Of a DNA stretch of 64,000 nt, positions 1 through 10,266 are shown piece by piece. Positions within the stretch are counted from its first letter, which is position 1. The number at the start of each line of letters is the position of its first letter. The stretch is from Micrococcus lacusdianchii. Lineage in GTDB: Bacteria; Actinomycetota; Actinomycetes; Actinomycetales; Micrococcaceae. The stretch spans positions 1 through 64,000 of the forward strand of contig NZ_JAKNUW010000011.1 of the NCBI RefSeq assembly GCF_023155805.1. The letters are read 5' to 3'. The notes below the pieces were generated by a model that searched no databases, was not told the DNA's origin, and saw only the letters and a program-made list of their open reading frames with translations. The translations under genes were made by a program, and so were the position numbers.

Positions 1-108
1 AGGGTGTGAGGCCCCCAGCGAGATTACTGGGTTGATAGGCTGGATGTGGAAGCACGGACTGAAGACGTGTGGAGCTGACCAGTACTAATAGGCCGATGAC
101 TTTTACAC
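1..108 (+). rRNA. rrl: 23S ribosomal RNA, 3' end (partial)
   Basis: The first hundred bases carry the conserved 3' terminal part of 23S rRNA, including the stretch GACCAGTACTAATAGGCCGA at 77-96. The gene begins upstream of the window. The exact 3' end is estimated from where conservation with bacterial 23S rRNA normally stops, and may be off by a few bases. A spacer of about 196 bases with no tRNA separates it from 5S rRNA. Confidence 0.95.
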
Positions 109-304
109 ACTTTTCTTCCTGCTGTTTGTGGTGGGGAGGGTTTGGGGTGTTCGCGTCCACTGTGCGGTTGTCTGATTGCAGCCCTGCACCGGGTTACTGT
201 TGTGGTAGTGTTGGTGTGGTTGATAAGTGAATGAGTGTGCTACTTGTTGTGGCTCTTGTAGGTTTCCCACGCGCCTGGTGTTGTCGGGTGTGGTTGGGGT
301 GAGG

Positions 305-423
305 GTTACGGCGGTCATAGCGTGGGGGAAACGCCCGGTTCCATTCCGAACCCGGAAGCTAAGGCCCACAGCGCCGATGGTACTGCAGCCGGGAGGTTGT
401 GGGAGAGTAGGTCGCCGCCGGAC
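305..423 (+). rRNA. rrf: 5S ribosomal RNA
   Basis: A 119-base 5S rRNA begins GTTACGGCGG and ends CCGCCGGAC. These ends pair to form the terminal helix I. Internal landmarks such as CCGAACCCGGAAGCTAAG are typical of actinobacterial 5S rRNA. It is the last gene of the rRNA operon and is followed at once by a strong terminator. Confidence 0.95.
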
Positions 424-440
424 ATTCTTTGATATGGGTT

Positions 441-471
441 GAGGCCCCACACCGTTCTGGTGTGGGGCCTC
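441..471 (+). terminator. rRNA operon terminator
   Basis: A 13-bp perfect stem (GAGGCCCCACACC, loop GTTCT, then its complement) lies 18 bases after 5S rRNA. There is no long T tract, as is usual in GC-rich actinobacteria. Its place and strength make it the likely end of the rRNA transcript. Confidence 0.85.
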
Positions 472-603
472 CCCGCGTTTCCAGGGTGTTCTCTGCTCAG
501 TGAACCCCCGCCGACGGCCCGGTAGGCTGAACGGCACATATCCCATGCGCGCCCCAGGCCGCAGCAGGGGGCGACCGCGCCCCGTTCCCGATGGAAGGAC
601 ACC

Positions 604-2082
604 ATGGCAGAGGACTCTTCTCGAGACCGTCGCGACGATCGACGCGGGGGACCCCGGAAGTCCTTCGGTGCCGGTGGTGCCCGCTCCGGTCCGCACCGCG
701 ACAAGTCCCGTCGCGACCGCTCCCGTGGGGACGGCGATCCCCGAGGCAGCCGAGGTGGCCAGGGTGAGCTCCGCCGTCGTGATCGGACGGACGAGGGCGC
801 CGACTCCGGCGCGCGGGGGCCCCGGGAGGGGACGCGCCAAGGTCGATCCGCTGGTCGCGAGGGCGCCGCAGGGGGACGGGGCCGTCATGGCGACTCGGGG
901 GGCCCGCGCCACGGTGATCGTGCGACCCAACGAGCGCGTCCCGACTCGGCGCCGCGCGGACCGCGCTCCGGCGCCTCGGAACGCGAGCGACCCGCGCACA
1001 ACCCGGCGGACCTGCGCGCGGCCAACCGTGCAGACCAGGAGCGTTCCCCGGACATCGACGCGGACGTCACGGGCAAGGAGCTGGACCGCGGCACCCTCAA
1101 GGAGATCGGCGGCCTGGATGAGCGTCCCGGCACGTGGGTCGCCAAGCACCTGGTCATGGCGGGGCGCTACCTGGACGAGGACCCCGCTCTTGCCTTCCAG
1201 CATGCTCTTGCGGCCTCCCGGAAGGGTGGCCGGCTGGCGCGCGTGCGGGAGGCCGTGGCCCTCACCGCCTATGCGGCGGGGGAGTATCAGGATGCGCTGC
1301 GGGAGTTCCGCACCTACCGGCGGATGACCGGCGATGACACCCACATCGCCGCCCAGGTCGACTGCGAGCGCGCCCTCGGCCGCCTCGAGAAGGCCCTGCT
1401 GCTGGCGGACGAGGTGGACCAGGAGCGTCTGGACCGGGCCGCGCGTGTCGAGTTGGCCATGGTCATCTCCGGCGTCCGCGAGGACCTGGGGGACCTGGCC
1501 GGGGCCCACCACGCCCTGCAGATCCCGGAACTGGACCGCCGCCGCGGCTATCCGTTCTCCCCCCGACTCTTCCAGCGTCAGGCCGACGTGCTGGCCGCCT
1601 TGGGCCGGGACGACGAGGCCGCGCAGTGGCGCCGCTCCGTCCGCGTGGCCGAGCGGGCGCTCGGCATCGGCGGATTCGCCGAGCCGGAGATCGTGGACGT
1701 CGACGTCGAGCCGGAGGAGGAGGCCCCCGGCCCGCGGGGAGCACGAGATCGCGGCGCGGCCCCTCGCCATGACCACCGGGCGCCTGACGCCGAGCCTGCG
1801 CCGGAGGCCCGCACGCCCGAGTCCTCCGACGCCACGGACGCCCCCGACGCCACGGACGCCCCCGACGCCACGGACGCCCCCGACGCCGCAGAGGCGCTCG
1901 GCGACGACACCCTGGCGCCGGCCGAGGACGACGCCGCGGCCGAGGCGGCCCCGGATGCCTCGCCGGAGGAGGGCGCGGCCGCCGAGGCCGATCCGCAGGT
2001 GGACCCGAACCAGATGTCGCTGTTCGACGGCATGGCCGATGCGGACGTGGCGGATGCGGAGCGTCGCCGGGAGGAGCCGTGA
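604..2082 (+). CDS. TPR-containing protein of unknown function
   Basis: A 492-aa protein with three parts. Residues 1-140 are very rich in Arg, Gly, Asp and Ser and look disordered and strongly charged. Residues about 145-360 are helical, with TPR-like repeats (for example HLVMAGRYLDEDPALAFQHA and the following EYQDALREFRTYRRM). The C-terminal tail is acidic, rich in Asp, Ala, Glu and Pro, and carries a short tandem repeat. The start ATG has a clear ribosome site GGAAGGA at 593-599. It overlaps the next gene by 4 bases (GTGA), so the two are probably translated together. Proteins of this layout sit beside the NagD-like phosphatase and tlyA in other actinobacteria, but I do not know their function. 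The charged N-terminus could bind RNA, which is only a guess. Confidence 0.85.
   Translation: MAEDSSRDRRDDRRGGPRKSFGAGGARSGPHRDKSRRDRSRGDGDPRGSRGGQGELRRRDRTDEGADSGARGPREGTRQGRSAGREGAAGGRGRHGDSGGPRHGDRATQRARPDSAPRGPRSGASERERPAHNPADLRAANRADQERSPDIDADVTGKELDRGTLKEIGGLDERPGTWVAKHLVMAGRYLDEDPALAFQHALAASRKGGRLARVREAVALTAYAAGEYQDALREFRTYRRMTGDDTHIAAQVDCERALGRLEKALLLADEVDQERLDRAARVELAMVISGVREDLGDLAGAHHALQIPELDRRRGYPFSPRLFQRQADVLAALGRDDEAAQWRRSVRVAERALGIGGFAEPEIVDVDVEPEEEAPGPRGARDRGAAPRHDHRAPDAEPAPEARTPESSDATDAPDATDAPDATDAPDAAEALGDDTLAPAEDDAAAEAAPDASPEEGAAAEADPQVDPNQMSLFDGMADADVADAERRREEP
1828..1887 (+). repeat. 18-bp tandem repeat, three perfect copies
   Basis: Units at 1828-1845, 1846-1863 and 1864-1881 are identical (GACGCCACGGACGCCCCC), and six bases of a fourth follow. 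They encode Asp-Ala-Thr-Asp-Ala-Pro repeats in the acidic tail of the TPR protein. The unit keeps the reading frame, so copy number can change without breaking the gene. Confidence 0.95.
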
Positions 2083-2921
2083 GCCGGGCGGCCTTGTTCG
2101 GTGGGCACGACGGCCTGCTCTGCGACCTCGACGGCGTGGTGTACGCCGGCGCCGGCCCGCTGCCCGGGGCCGTGGAGGCTCTCGCCGCCCTGCGCGATCG
2201 CGGGGTGCCGGTGGGCTTCGTGACGAACAACGCGTCCCGTCCGCCGGAGGCGGTCGCCGAGCACCTCCGGGACCTGGGCGTCCAGGCCGATCCCCAGGAG
2301 GTCTTCGGGTCCGCCCCCGCCGGGGCGGCACTGCTGGAGGAGACCCTGCAGGAACGGCTGGGCCGCTCGACGGGCCGTGTGCTGGTCGTGGGCTCGGACT
2401 ACCTCCGCGGCCTCGTGGCCGAGCGCGGCCACACGGTGGTCTCCTCGGCCGTCGAGCGCCCGGACGCCGTCCTGCAGGGCTTCGACCCGGGCATCGGATG
2501 GGCGCAGCTGGCGGAGGCGGCGTACGCGGTGAACGCGGGAGCGGCGTGGGTGGCCACCAATCTGGACCTGTCCATCCCGCGGGCCGAGGGCGTGGCGCCG
2601 GGCAACGGCGCTCTCGTGGCCGCCGTCGGGCAGGCCACGGGCACCATGCCGGCCGCGGCCGGCAAGCCCGAGCCGCATCTGTTCCGCCTCGCCGCGGGCG
2701 CTCTGGGCCTGGCCCGGCCGCTCATGGTCGGCGACCGGCTCGACACCGACATCCGCGGCGCCAACTCCGCGGGCATCGACGCCGTCCTCGTGCTCACCGG
2801 CGTGGACACCCGCGACAGCGCCCGTCGGGCCCCGGCCGCCGACCGCCCGGCCTGGATCGTCGCAGACCTCACCGCCCTCCTGGCCGACGCCCCGGCCCGC
2901 GAGGACGACTCGCGTGGCTGA
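2079..2921 (+). CDS. HAD-superfamily phosphatase, NagD-like (subfamily IIA)
   Basis: A 280-aa HAD hydrolase. Motif I is DLDGVV at residues about 16-21, motif II is the VTNN segment near residue 50, and motif IV is the late GDRLDTDIRGA segment. This order and the cap insertion match the NagD/PGP group, which removes phosphate from small phosphorylated metabolites such as 2-phosphoglycolate or nucleotides. The true substrate cannot be read from sequence. The GTG start overlaps the stop of the TPR gene, with GGAGGAG just upstream. Its own end overlaps tlyA by 8 bases, placing it in the same operon. Confidence 0.88.
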   Translation: MSRAALFGGHDGLLCDLDGVVYAGAGPLPGAVEALAALRDRGVPVGFVTNNASRPPEAVAEHLRDLGVQADPQEVFGSAPAGAALLEETLQERLGRSTGRVLVVGSDYLRGLVAERGHTVVSSAVERPDAVLQGFDPGIGWAQLAEAAYAVNAGAAWVATNLDLSIPRAEGVAPGNGALVAAVGQATGTMPAAAGKPEPHLFRLAAGALGLARPLMVGDRLDTDIRGANSAGIDAVLVLTGVDTRDSARRAPAADRPAWIVADLTALLADAPAREDDSRG

Positions 2922-3741
2922 GGGGGTGCGCGCCGACGTCGCTCTGGCCGCGCGCGGCCTGGCCCGCTCCCGCACGGAGGGGGCGGCCCTCGTCCGGGCC
3001 GGGTCCGTCCTGCTGGACGGCGCCGTGGTGCGCCGTCCGTCCCAGCCGGTCCCCGACGGCGCCCGCCTCGAGCTCGCGGACGCCGGTCCGCGCTACGTGT
3101 CCCGCGCCGCGCACAAGCTGGTGAGCGCCCTCGATGCCTTCCCCGTGCCGGTCGCGGGCCGGCGCGCGCTCGATGCCGGCGCCTCCACGGGAGGCTTCAC
3201 CCAGGTGCTCCTCGAGCGGGGGGCCGAGCAGGTGGCCGCGGTCGACGTCGGCCACGACCAGCTGGCACCGCGGATCCGGGAGGACCCCCGCGTGCTCGTG
3301 CGCGAGGGGCTGAACGTCCGCGGGCTCGGGGCCGAGGACGTCGGCGGCCCCGTGGACCTGGTCGTGTCGGACCTCTCCTTCATCTCCCTGCGGCTCGTGG
3401 TCGGCCCCCTGGCCGCCGTGTGCCGCCCCGGGGCGGACCTGCTGCTCATGGTCAAGCCCCAGTTCGAGGTGGGCCGGTCCGCCCTGCCGCGCACCGGCGT
3501 CGTCACGGACCCCCAGGCCCGGGCCGCCGCCGTGGCGGGGGTGGCGCAGGCCGCGCTGGAGACGGGTCTTGCGGTGACGGGCCTGGCCCGGTCGGGCCTG
3601 CCCGGCCAGGACGGCAATGTGGAGTTCTTCCTGCACCTGCGTGCCCCGGAGTCCGGGACGAGGGCGGCGGCCGACGGCGCCGCCGACCCCGCGACCCGGG
3701 CCGCGGACCTGGTGGCGGGCGCAGACGTCGACTGGGCCTGA
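2914..3741 (+). CDS. tlyA: TlyA family rRNA 2'-O-methyltransferase
   Basis: A 275-aa protein with an N-terminal S4 RNA-binding domain (residues 1-60, including the ARGLARSRTEG helix) and a C-terminal FtsJ-like methyltransferase domain. The linker SRAAHKL, the SAM-binding motif ALDAGASTGGFTQ and the later DLVVSDLSFISL are all present. TlyA proteins methylate ribose in 16S and 23S rRNA in mycobacteria, and loss there gives capreomycin resistance. The GTG start lies inside the end of the phosphatase gene. The methyltransferase motifs look intact, so I expect it to be active. Confidence 0.92.
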   Translation: MAEGVRADVALAARGLARSRTEGAALVRAGSVLLDGAVVRRPSQPVPDGARLELADAGPRYVSRAAHKLVSALDAFPVPVAGRRALDAGASTGGFTQVLLERGAEQVAAVDVGHDQLAPRIREDPRVLVREGLNVRGLGAEDVGGPVDLVVSDLSFISLRLVVGPLAAVCRPGADLLLMVKPQFEVGRSALPRTGVVTDPQARAAAVAGVAQAALETGLAVTGLARSGLPGQDGNVEFFLHLRAPESGTRAAADGAADPATRAADLVAGADVDWA

Positions 3742-3784
3742 CCTCCGGCGGGGGACCACGCCGCTGTCGTGTCCGAGCCGTCGC

Positions 3785-3790
3785 TATCCT
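3785..3790 (+). promoter_or_regulatory. Possible -10 element upstream of nadK
   Basis: TATCCT lies 45 bases before the nadK start in the gap after tlyA. It would give a short leader that includes the ribosome site. No good -35 element is seen, so read-through from tlyA remains possible. Confidence 0.4.
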
Positions 3791-3835
3791 GGGGGAGGTC
3801 CCGTCACGGGAGCCCACCCCACCGCGGAAGGAACC

Positions 3836-4936
3836 ATGCCCGAGACCCCCGCACGCCGCGTCCTCGTGCTCGCCCACACGGGGCGGCAGGACGCCATCGA
3901 GGCGGCACTCCAGGCCATCCGCATCCTCGACGAGGAGGGCCTGGACAGCGTCGTGCCCGCCGCGGACGTGGCGGCCGTGCGCGCCGCCGTGGGGGAGGAC
4001 CCCGGCTTCCGCCCCCTCTCGCTCGGCGAGGACTGCACGCTGGCCGACGTGAGCCTCGGCCTCGTCCTCGGCGGGGACGGCTCCGTGCTGCGCGCCGCTG
4101 ACCTGGTGCGCGGCCACGGCATCCCGCTCTTGGCGGTCAACCTCGGCCACGTCGGCTTCCTGGCCGAGTCCGAGCGCACGGACCTGCACCGCACCGTCCA
4201 GGCGATCGCGGACGAGGCCTACGTGGTCATCGAGCGGATGGCGCTCGACGTCGTCGTGCGCGTGGACGGCCGGGAGGCGGCCCGGACGTGGGCTCTGAAC
4301 GAGGCCTCCGTGGAGAAGTCCAACCGCGAGCGCATGCTCGAGGTCGTGGTCTCCGTGGACGACTCGCCGCTCACCGCCTTCGGCTGCGACGGGGTGGTGC
4401 TGGGCACCCCCACGGGGTCCACCGCCTACGCGTTCTCCGCGGGCGGGCCCGTGGTGTGGCCCGGCGTCGAGGCCCTGCTGTTCGTCCCGATCAGCGCCCA
4501 CGCCCTGTTCGCCCGCCCCCTCGTGGTGGGACCCCACTCCACGATCGCGGTGGACATCATGACCCGCACGCGCGAGACGGGCGTGCTGTGGTGCGACGGG
4601 CGCCGCACGGTGGACCTGCCGCCGAACGCCCGCGTCGAGGTCACCCGCTCGGCCGAGCCGGTCCGCCTGGCCCGCCTGAGCCCCATCCCGTTCGCCGACC
4701 GCCTGGTGCGCAAGTTCCGCCTGCCCACCGAGGGCTGGCGCGGCCCCGTGACGGACGAGGACGTCCGCGCGCGGGAGGCCACCACCGTGGCCGAGGTGGA
4801 GACCGTCGAGCCGCGGCACGCGGGCCCCCGGCCGGACGTCGTGCCGCCTCCCACCACGTCCCTGCCGGTGCTCACCCCCGAGGACCTCGAGCGCTACCGC
4901 CGCCGCGACGGCCGGGGAGGGGACCGCACCTCATGA
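3836..4936 (+). CDS. nadK: NAD kinase
   Basis: A 366-aa NAD kinase that makes NADP from NAD and ATP (or polyphosphate). The GGDGS motif (LGGDGSVLRAADL) and the downstream TPTGSTAYAFSAGGP segment are diagnostic. I chose the ATG at 3836 over upstream in-frame starts because GGAAGGA sits just before it and the protein homology begins there. The C-terminal 60 residues extend beyond the usual kinase fold and look disordered. The stop overlaps recN by 4 bases (ATGA). The nadK-recN pair next to tlyA is common in actinobacteria. Confidence 0.95.
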   Translation: MPETPARRVLVLAHTGRQDAIEAALQAIRILDEEGLDSVVPAADVAAVRAAVGEDPGFRPLSLGEDCTLADVSLGLVLGGDGSVLRAADLVRGHGIPLLAVNLGHVGFLAESERTDLHRTVQAIADEAYVVIERMALDVVVRVDGREAARTWALNEASVEKSNRERMLEVVVSVDDSPLTAFGCDGVVLGTPTGSTAYAFSAGGPVVWPGVEALLFVPISAHALFARPLVVGPHSTIAVDIMTRTRETGVLWCDGRRTVDLPPNARVEVTRSAEPVRLARLSPIPFADRLVRKFRLPTEGWRGPVTDEDVRAREATTVAEVETVEPRHAGPRPDVVPPPTTSLPVLTPEDLERYRRRDGRGGDRTS

Positions 4937-6678
4937 TCGAGTACCTGCAGATCTCGGGGCTCGGCGTGATCGGTGCGGCCACCGTGGACCTGGACCCGGG
5001 CTTCACCGTGGTCACCGGCGAGACCGGCGCGGGCAAGACGATGGTGGTGACCGCCCTCGGCCTGCTGCTGGGCCGGCGCGCCGACGCCGGCGTGGTGCGC
5101 CGCGGCGCCCGCCGGGCATCCGTGGACGCCGGCGTCCGACTGCCTGCCGGGCACCGGGCCGTGGCCCTGGCCGAGGAGGCCGGCGCCGTCGTCGACGAGG
5201 CGGACAGCGACGGCGCCCGCGACCTGCTGCTGACCCGCTCCGTGACCGCCGCGGGGGAGGGGACCCGGTCGCGGGCCGGCGTCGGGGGCCGGGCCGTGCC
5301 CGTGGGCGTGCTCTCGGAGGTCGGCGCGGCCCTGGTGGCCGTGCATGGGCAGAACGACCAGGTCCGCCTCCAGAGCCCCGCCGCCCAGCGTCGCGCCCTC
5401 GACGCGTTCGGCGGCCCCGACCTGCAGGCCGCCCTGCGCGCCCACCGGGACGAGCATGAGGCGTACACGCGGGCCCGGCGCGAGCGGGACATGCTCGTGG
5501 AGCGCCAGCAGGAGCGCGCCCGCGAGGCCGAGGCCCTGCAGCGCGGGCTCGAGGAGATCGACGAGGCGGACCCGCACGACGGCGAGGACGAGGAGCTGCG
5601 CACGCGCATCCGCCGCCTCGAGGACGTGGAGGAGCTGCGCGCAGCCGCCGGAGGGGGGCACGCGCTGCTCGCCGGCCCGGACGTGGAGACCGGGGACGAC
5701 ACCCCCGGAGCAGTCACCCTGGTGGAGTCCGCTCGGGCCGCGGTGCTGGCCGCGCCCGGGCGGGACGAGGACCTCGAGGCCGCCGCCGGCCGCCTCGCCG
5801 AGGCGGCCGTGGTCCTCAACGACATCGCCGCGGACCTCGCCCGGTACGGGGCGGACCTCGACGCCGACGCGGCGGGAGACCTCGACGCGGCACAGTCACG
5901 CCTGGCCGAGCTGACCCGCCTGCAGCGCCTCTACGGCCCCGAGCTGAGCGACGTCGTGGCATGGGCGCAGACGCAGCGTCCGCGGCTCGAGGAGCTGCAG
6001 GGCGACTCCGGCCGCGTCGAGGAGCTGGAGGCCGAGCTGACCCGGCTCGAGGGGACCCGCCGCGAGCGGGCAGCCGAGCTGACCGCGCTGCGCACGGCGG
6101 CGGCGCGGCGGCTCGAGGCCGCGGTCACCGCCGAGCTGCACGCCCTGTTCATGCCGGACGCCTCGTTCCACGTCGCCCTGACCCCGCTGCCGGACGGCGC
6201 CCTGGGGCCCCACGGCGCCGAGGAGGTCTCGCTGGCCCTCCGGCCGCACGCGGGTGCCGAGCCCCGCCCGCTCGGCCGGGGTGCGTCCGGGGGAGAGCTC
6301 TCCCGCGTGATGCTGGCTCTGGAGGTCGTCCTCGCGGAGACCGACCCGGTGCCGACCTTCGTCTTCGACGAGGTGGACGCCGGTGTCGGCGGGGAGGCCG
6401 CCGTGAGCATCGGCGCGCGTCTCGCCCGGCTGGCCCGCCACGTCCAGGTGGTCGCGGTGACGCACCTCCCGCAGGTGGCGGCCTACGCCGACCGGCACGT
6501 GCGGGTGGAGAAGAACTCGGACCCCGCGGCGGGGGTGACCACCTCCGACGTCGTCACGCTCAGCTCCGAGGAGCGCGTCGAGGAGCTGGCCCGGATGCTC
6601 GCCGGACACGGGGACTCCGAGGCCGCGCGCGCCCACGCCCGCGAGCTGCTGCACGCCTCCCGCGACGCACGCTCCTGA
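4933..6678 (+). CDS. recN: DNA repair ATPase RecN
   Basis: A 581-aa SMC-like protein. The Walker A motif GETGAGKT is at residues 29-36. Two charged helical stretches rich in Glu and Arg form a short coiled coil in the middle. The ABC signature is GASGGELSR, and the Walker B/D-loop region is [10 protein letters not shown]. RecN acts early at double-strand breaks and helps hold broken ends for recombination. The ATG overlaps the nadK stop, so translation is probably coupled. Length is in the family range and no key motif is missing. Confidence 0.96.
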   Translation: MIEYLQISGLGVIGAATVDLDPGFTVVTGETGAGKTMVVTALGLLLGRRADAGVVRRGARRASVDAGVRLPAGHRAVALAEEAGAVVDEADSDGARDLLLTRSVTAAGEGTRSRAGVGGRAVPVGVLSEVGAALVAVHGQNDQVRLQSPAAQRRALDAFGGPDLQAALRAHRDEHEAYTRARRERDMLVERQQERAREAEALQRGLEEIDEADPHDGEDEELRTRIRRLEDVEELRAAAGGGHALLAGPDVETGDDTPGAVTLVESARAAVLAAPGRDEDLEAAAGRLAEAAVVLNDIAADLARYGADLDADAAGDLDAAQSRLAELTRLQRLYGPELSDVVAWAQTQRPRLEELQGDSGRVEELEAELTRLEGTRRERAAELTALRTAAARRLEAAVTAELHALFMPDASFHVALTPLPDGALGPHGAEEVSLALRPHAGAEPRPLGRGASGGELSRVMLALEVVLAETDPVPTFVFDEVDAGVGGEAAVSIGARLARLARHVQVVAVTHLPQVAAYADRHVRVEKNSDPAAGVTTSDVVTLSSEERVEELARMLAGHGDSEAARAHARELLHASRDARS

Positions 6679-6722
6679 GGCGGACCGGTCACCGACTCGC
6701 GCGGAACCCGGTGGCGCGTGTG

Positions 6723-6728
6723 TACGAT
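6723..6728 (+). promoter_or_regulatory. -10 element of pyrG, short or absent leader
   Basis: TACGAT ends 8 bases before the GTG start of pyrG. With normal spacing the transcript would begin at or 1-2 bases before the start codon, and there is no Shine-Dalgarno sequence. This fits the leaderless pattern seen repeatedly in this window, with slightly longer spacing. Confidence 0.5.
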
Positions 6729-6736
6729 CGAACTCC

Positions 6737-8465
<1,729 letters not shown>

Positions 8466-8473
<8 letters not shown>

Positions 8474-9173
8474 GGCCTCGCCCCGAGAGGGCCGCTCCCC
8501 GCTGCGGGACCTGCACCGGCCCCGGAGGGTCAAGAAGGCCAAGACCGTCTTCGAGGGGCGGGTGTGGGACGTGGCCCGGGAGACGTTCCGCCTGGACCCG
8601 CAGGACAAGGGTCAGGAGCCGCTCACGCGTGAGCTCATGGTCCACCCCGGCGCCGTGGCGGTGCTCGCGCTGCGCACGCAGCTGACCACGGTGGGTCCCC
8701 GGGACGAGGTCGCTCTCGTCCGCCAGTACCGGCACCCCGTGGGCATGGAGCTGTGGGAGATCCCCGCGGGCCTGCGGGACGTGGACGCGGAGCCCCTGCA
8801 CGAGACCGCCCGTCGCGAGCTGCACGAGGAGGCCGACCTGGCCGCCACGGAGTGGCACACCCTGGTGGACTTCTTCACCACCCCGGGCGGGTCCACCGAG
8901 GCGATCCGGGTGTTCCTCGCCCGGCAGGTCCGCCAGGTGCCCGAGGCGGAGCGCCACGTCCGCACGGGGGAGGAGGCGGCCATGCCGCTGGCGTGGATCG
9001 CGGTGGACGAGGTGCTCGACGCCGTCCTGGACGGGCGCGTGCACAACCCGTCCACCGCGATGGCGATCCTCGCCCTGCATGCGCACCGCGCGCAGGGCTG
9101 GCGTCGCCTGCGTCCCGTGGACGCCCCCTTCGTGCCCGACCGGCAGGCGCCCGCGGCGGACCCGCCGCGGTGA
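8466..9173 (+). CDS. Nudix hydrolase, ADP-ribose pyrophosphatase type
   Basis: A 235-aa Nudix protein. The Nudix box runs from GLRDVD through REL to HEEADL and keeps the metal-binding Arg-Glu and Glu-Glu pairs. The stretch between the first Gly and first Glu is one residue longer than the textbook spacing. Upstream, [16 protein letters not shown] matches ADP-ribose pyrophosphatases, which split ADP-ribose to AMP and ribose 5-phosphate. It starts with GTG inside the end of pyrG and its stop overlaps xerD (GTGA), giving a coupled pyrG-nudix-xerD run that is conserved in actinobacteria. Confidence 0.9.
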
Positions 9174-10135
9174 CCGCCCCGGCCCTGGAGGGGGCGGTCC
9201 GGCGCCACCTCGACCACCTGGCCGTGGAGCGCGGCCTGGCGGAGAACACCCTCGCCGCGTACCGGCGGGACCTGGCCCGCTACGCGGCGTGGCTGGCCGC
9301 GTCCGGGGTCGGGGCGCCCGAGGAGGTCGACGCCGGCCACGTCACCGGGTTCGTCGCGGCCCTGGGCACCGGCGGGGACGGCGGCCGTCCGCTGGCCCCT
9401 CGGTCCGTCGCGCGCGTCCTGGCCGCCGTGCGGGGCCTCCACCGGTTCTGGGCGCTCGAGGGCCTCACGCCGACGGACCCCGCCGCCGACGTCGCCCCGC
9501 CGGCGGCCCCCGAACGGCTCCCCCGGGCCTTGAGCGTGGACGCGGTCACCCGCCTGCTGGAGGCCGTCCCCGTGGACAGTCCCGCGGGCCTGCGGGACCG
9601 GGCGCTGCTGGAGTTCCTCTACGGCACCGGCGCGCGCGTGTCCGAGGCCGTCGGCCTGGACGTGGACGACGTCGTCGGGGTCACCGGGGAGCACGGGGAC
9701 GACGTCCCCGTGGTGCGCCTGTTCGGCAAGGGCTCGAAGGAGCGGATCGTGCCCGTGGGGTCGTATGCCGCCGAGGCGCTCGCGGCCTGGCTGGTGCGCG
9801 GCCGCCCGGCCCTGGTGGCGGGCGCCCGTCCCGCGCGCGGCACCCCGGCCCTGTTCCTCAACCTGCGCGGCGGACGGCTGTCTCGGCAGTCGGCGTGGTC
9901 CGTGATCACGGCGGCCGCGGACCGCGCGGGGCTGGCGGAGGAGGTCTCCCCGCACACGCTGCGCCACTCCTTCGCCACGCACCTGATGCAGGGAGGCGCG
10001 GACGTGCGCGTGGTGCAGGAGCTGCTCGGCCACGCCTCGGTGACCACCACGCAGGTGTACACGCGCGTCACGGCCGAGGCCCTGCGCGAGGTCTACGCCC
10101 AGGCCCACCCGCGGGCCCGGTGGGCGGACCGCTGA
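9170..10135 (+). CDS. xerD: Tyrosine recombinase XerD
   Basis: A 321-aa site-specific tyrosine recombinase that resolves chromosome dimers. The N-terminal SAM-like core-binding domain covers residues 1-100. The catalytic set is complete: Arg156 in ARVSE, Lys in GKGSKER (187-190), His262 and Arg265 in HTLRH, His288 in LLGHAS and the nucleophile Tyr297 in TQVYT. I chose the GTG that overlaps the Nudix stop because the longer reading frame upstream is only the shadow of that gene. The chromosomal core setting argues against a mobile-element integrase. Confidence 0.94.
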   Translation: MTAPALEGAVRRHLDHLAVERGLAENTLAAYRRDLARYAAWLAASGVGAPEEVDAGHVTGFVAALGTGGDGGRPLAPRSVARVLAAVRGLHRFWALEGLTPTDPAADVAPPAAPERLPRALSVDAVTRLLEAVPVDSPAGLRDRALLEFLYGTGARVSEAVGLDVDDVVGVTGEHGDDVPVVRLFGKGSKERIVPVGSYAAEALAAWLVRGRPALVAGARPARGTPALFLNLRGGRLSRQSAWSVITAAADRAGLAEEVSPHTLRHSFATHLMQGGADVRVVQELLGHASVTTTQVYTRVTAEALREVYAQAHPRARWADR

Positions 10136-10195
10136 GGCGTCGCCGTCGTCGTCCGCGCCCCGCACCACCCCACCCCACCCCGCACCCACGCAAAC

Positions 10196-10246
10196 GGGGG
10201 CGATTCCCGTCGGCATGGACACGCCATTCCGACGGGAATCGCCCCC
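10196..10246. terminator. Bidirectional terminator between xerD and prpC
   Basis: An 18-bp perfect stem (10196-10213 with 10229-10246, starting GGGGGCGATTCC) with a 15-base loop lies between two convergent genes. It can end transcripts from both sides. There is no T tract in either direction. Confidence 0.9.
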
Positions 10247-10266
10247 GAAGCGCCGGGCCGGGTGGC

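Noticed and set aside
103-2331. A long minus-strand open frame opposite the rRNA end and TPR gene (and many similar long antisense frames, such as 33866-35819 frames 2 and 3 or 38961-41414 plus)
   Set aside because: They are shadows caused by high G+C. Their translations are low-complexity Arg/Pro/Ala/Gly, they lack ribosome sites, and clear homologous genes lie on the other strand or frame.
9170-10135. XerD as the integrase of a genomic island
   Set aside because: It is fused into the pyrG-nudix operon, has XerD-type motifs, and no attachment-site repeats or cargo genes are found nearby.
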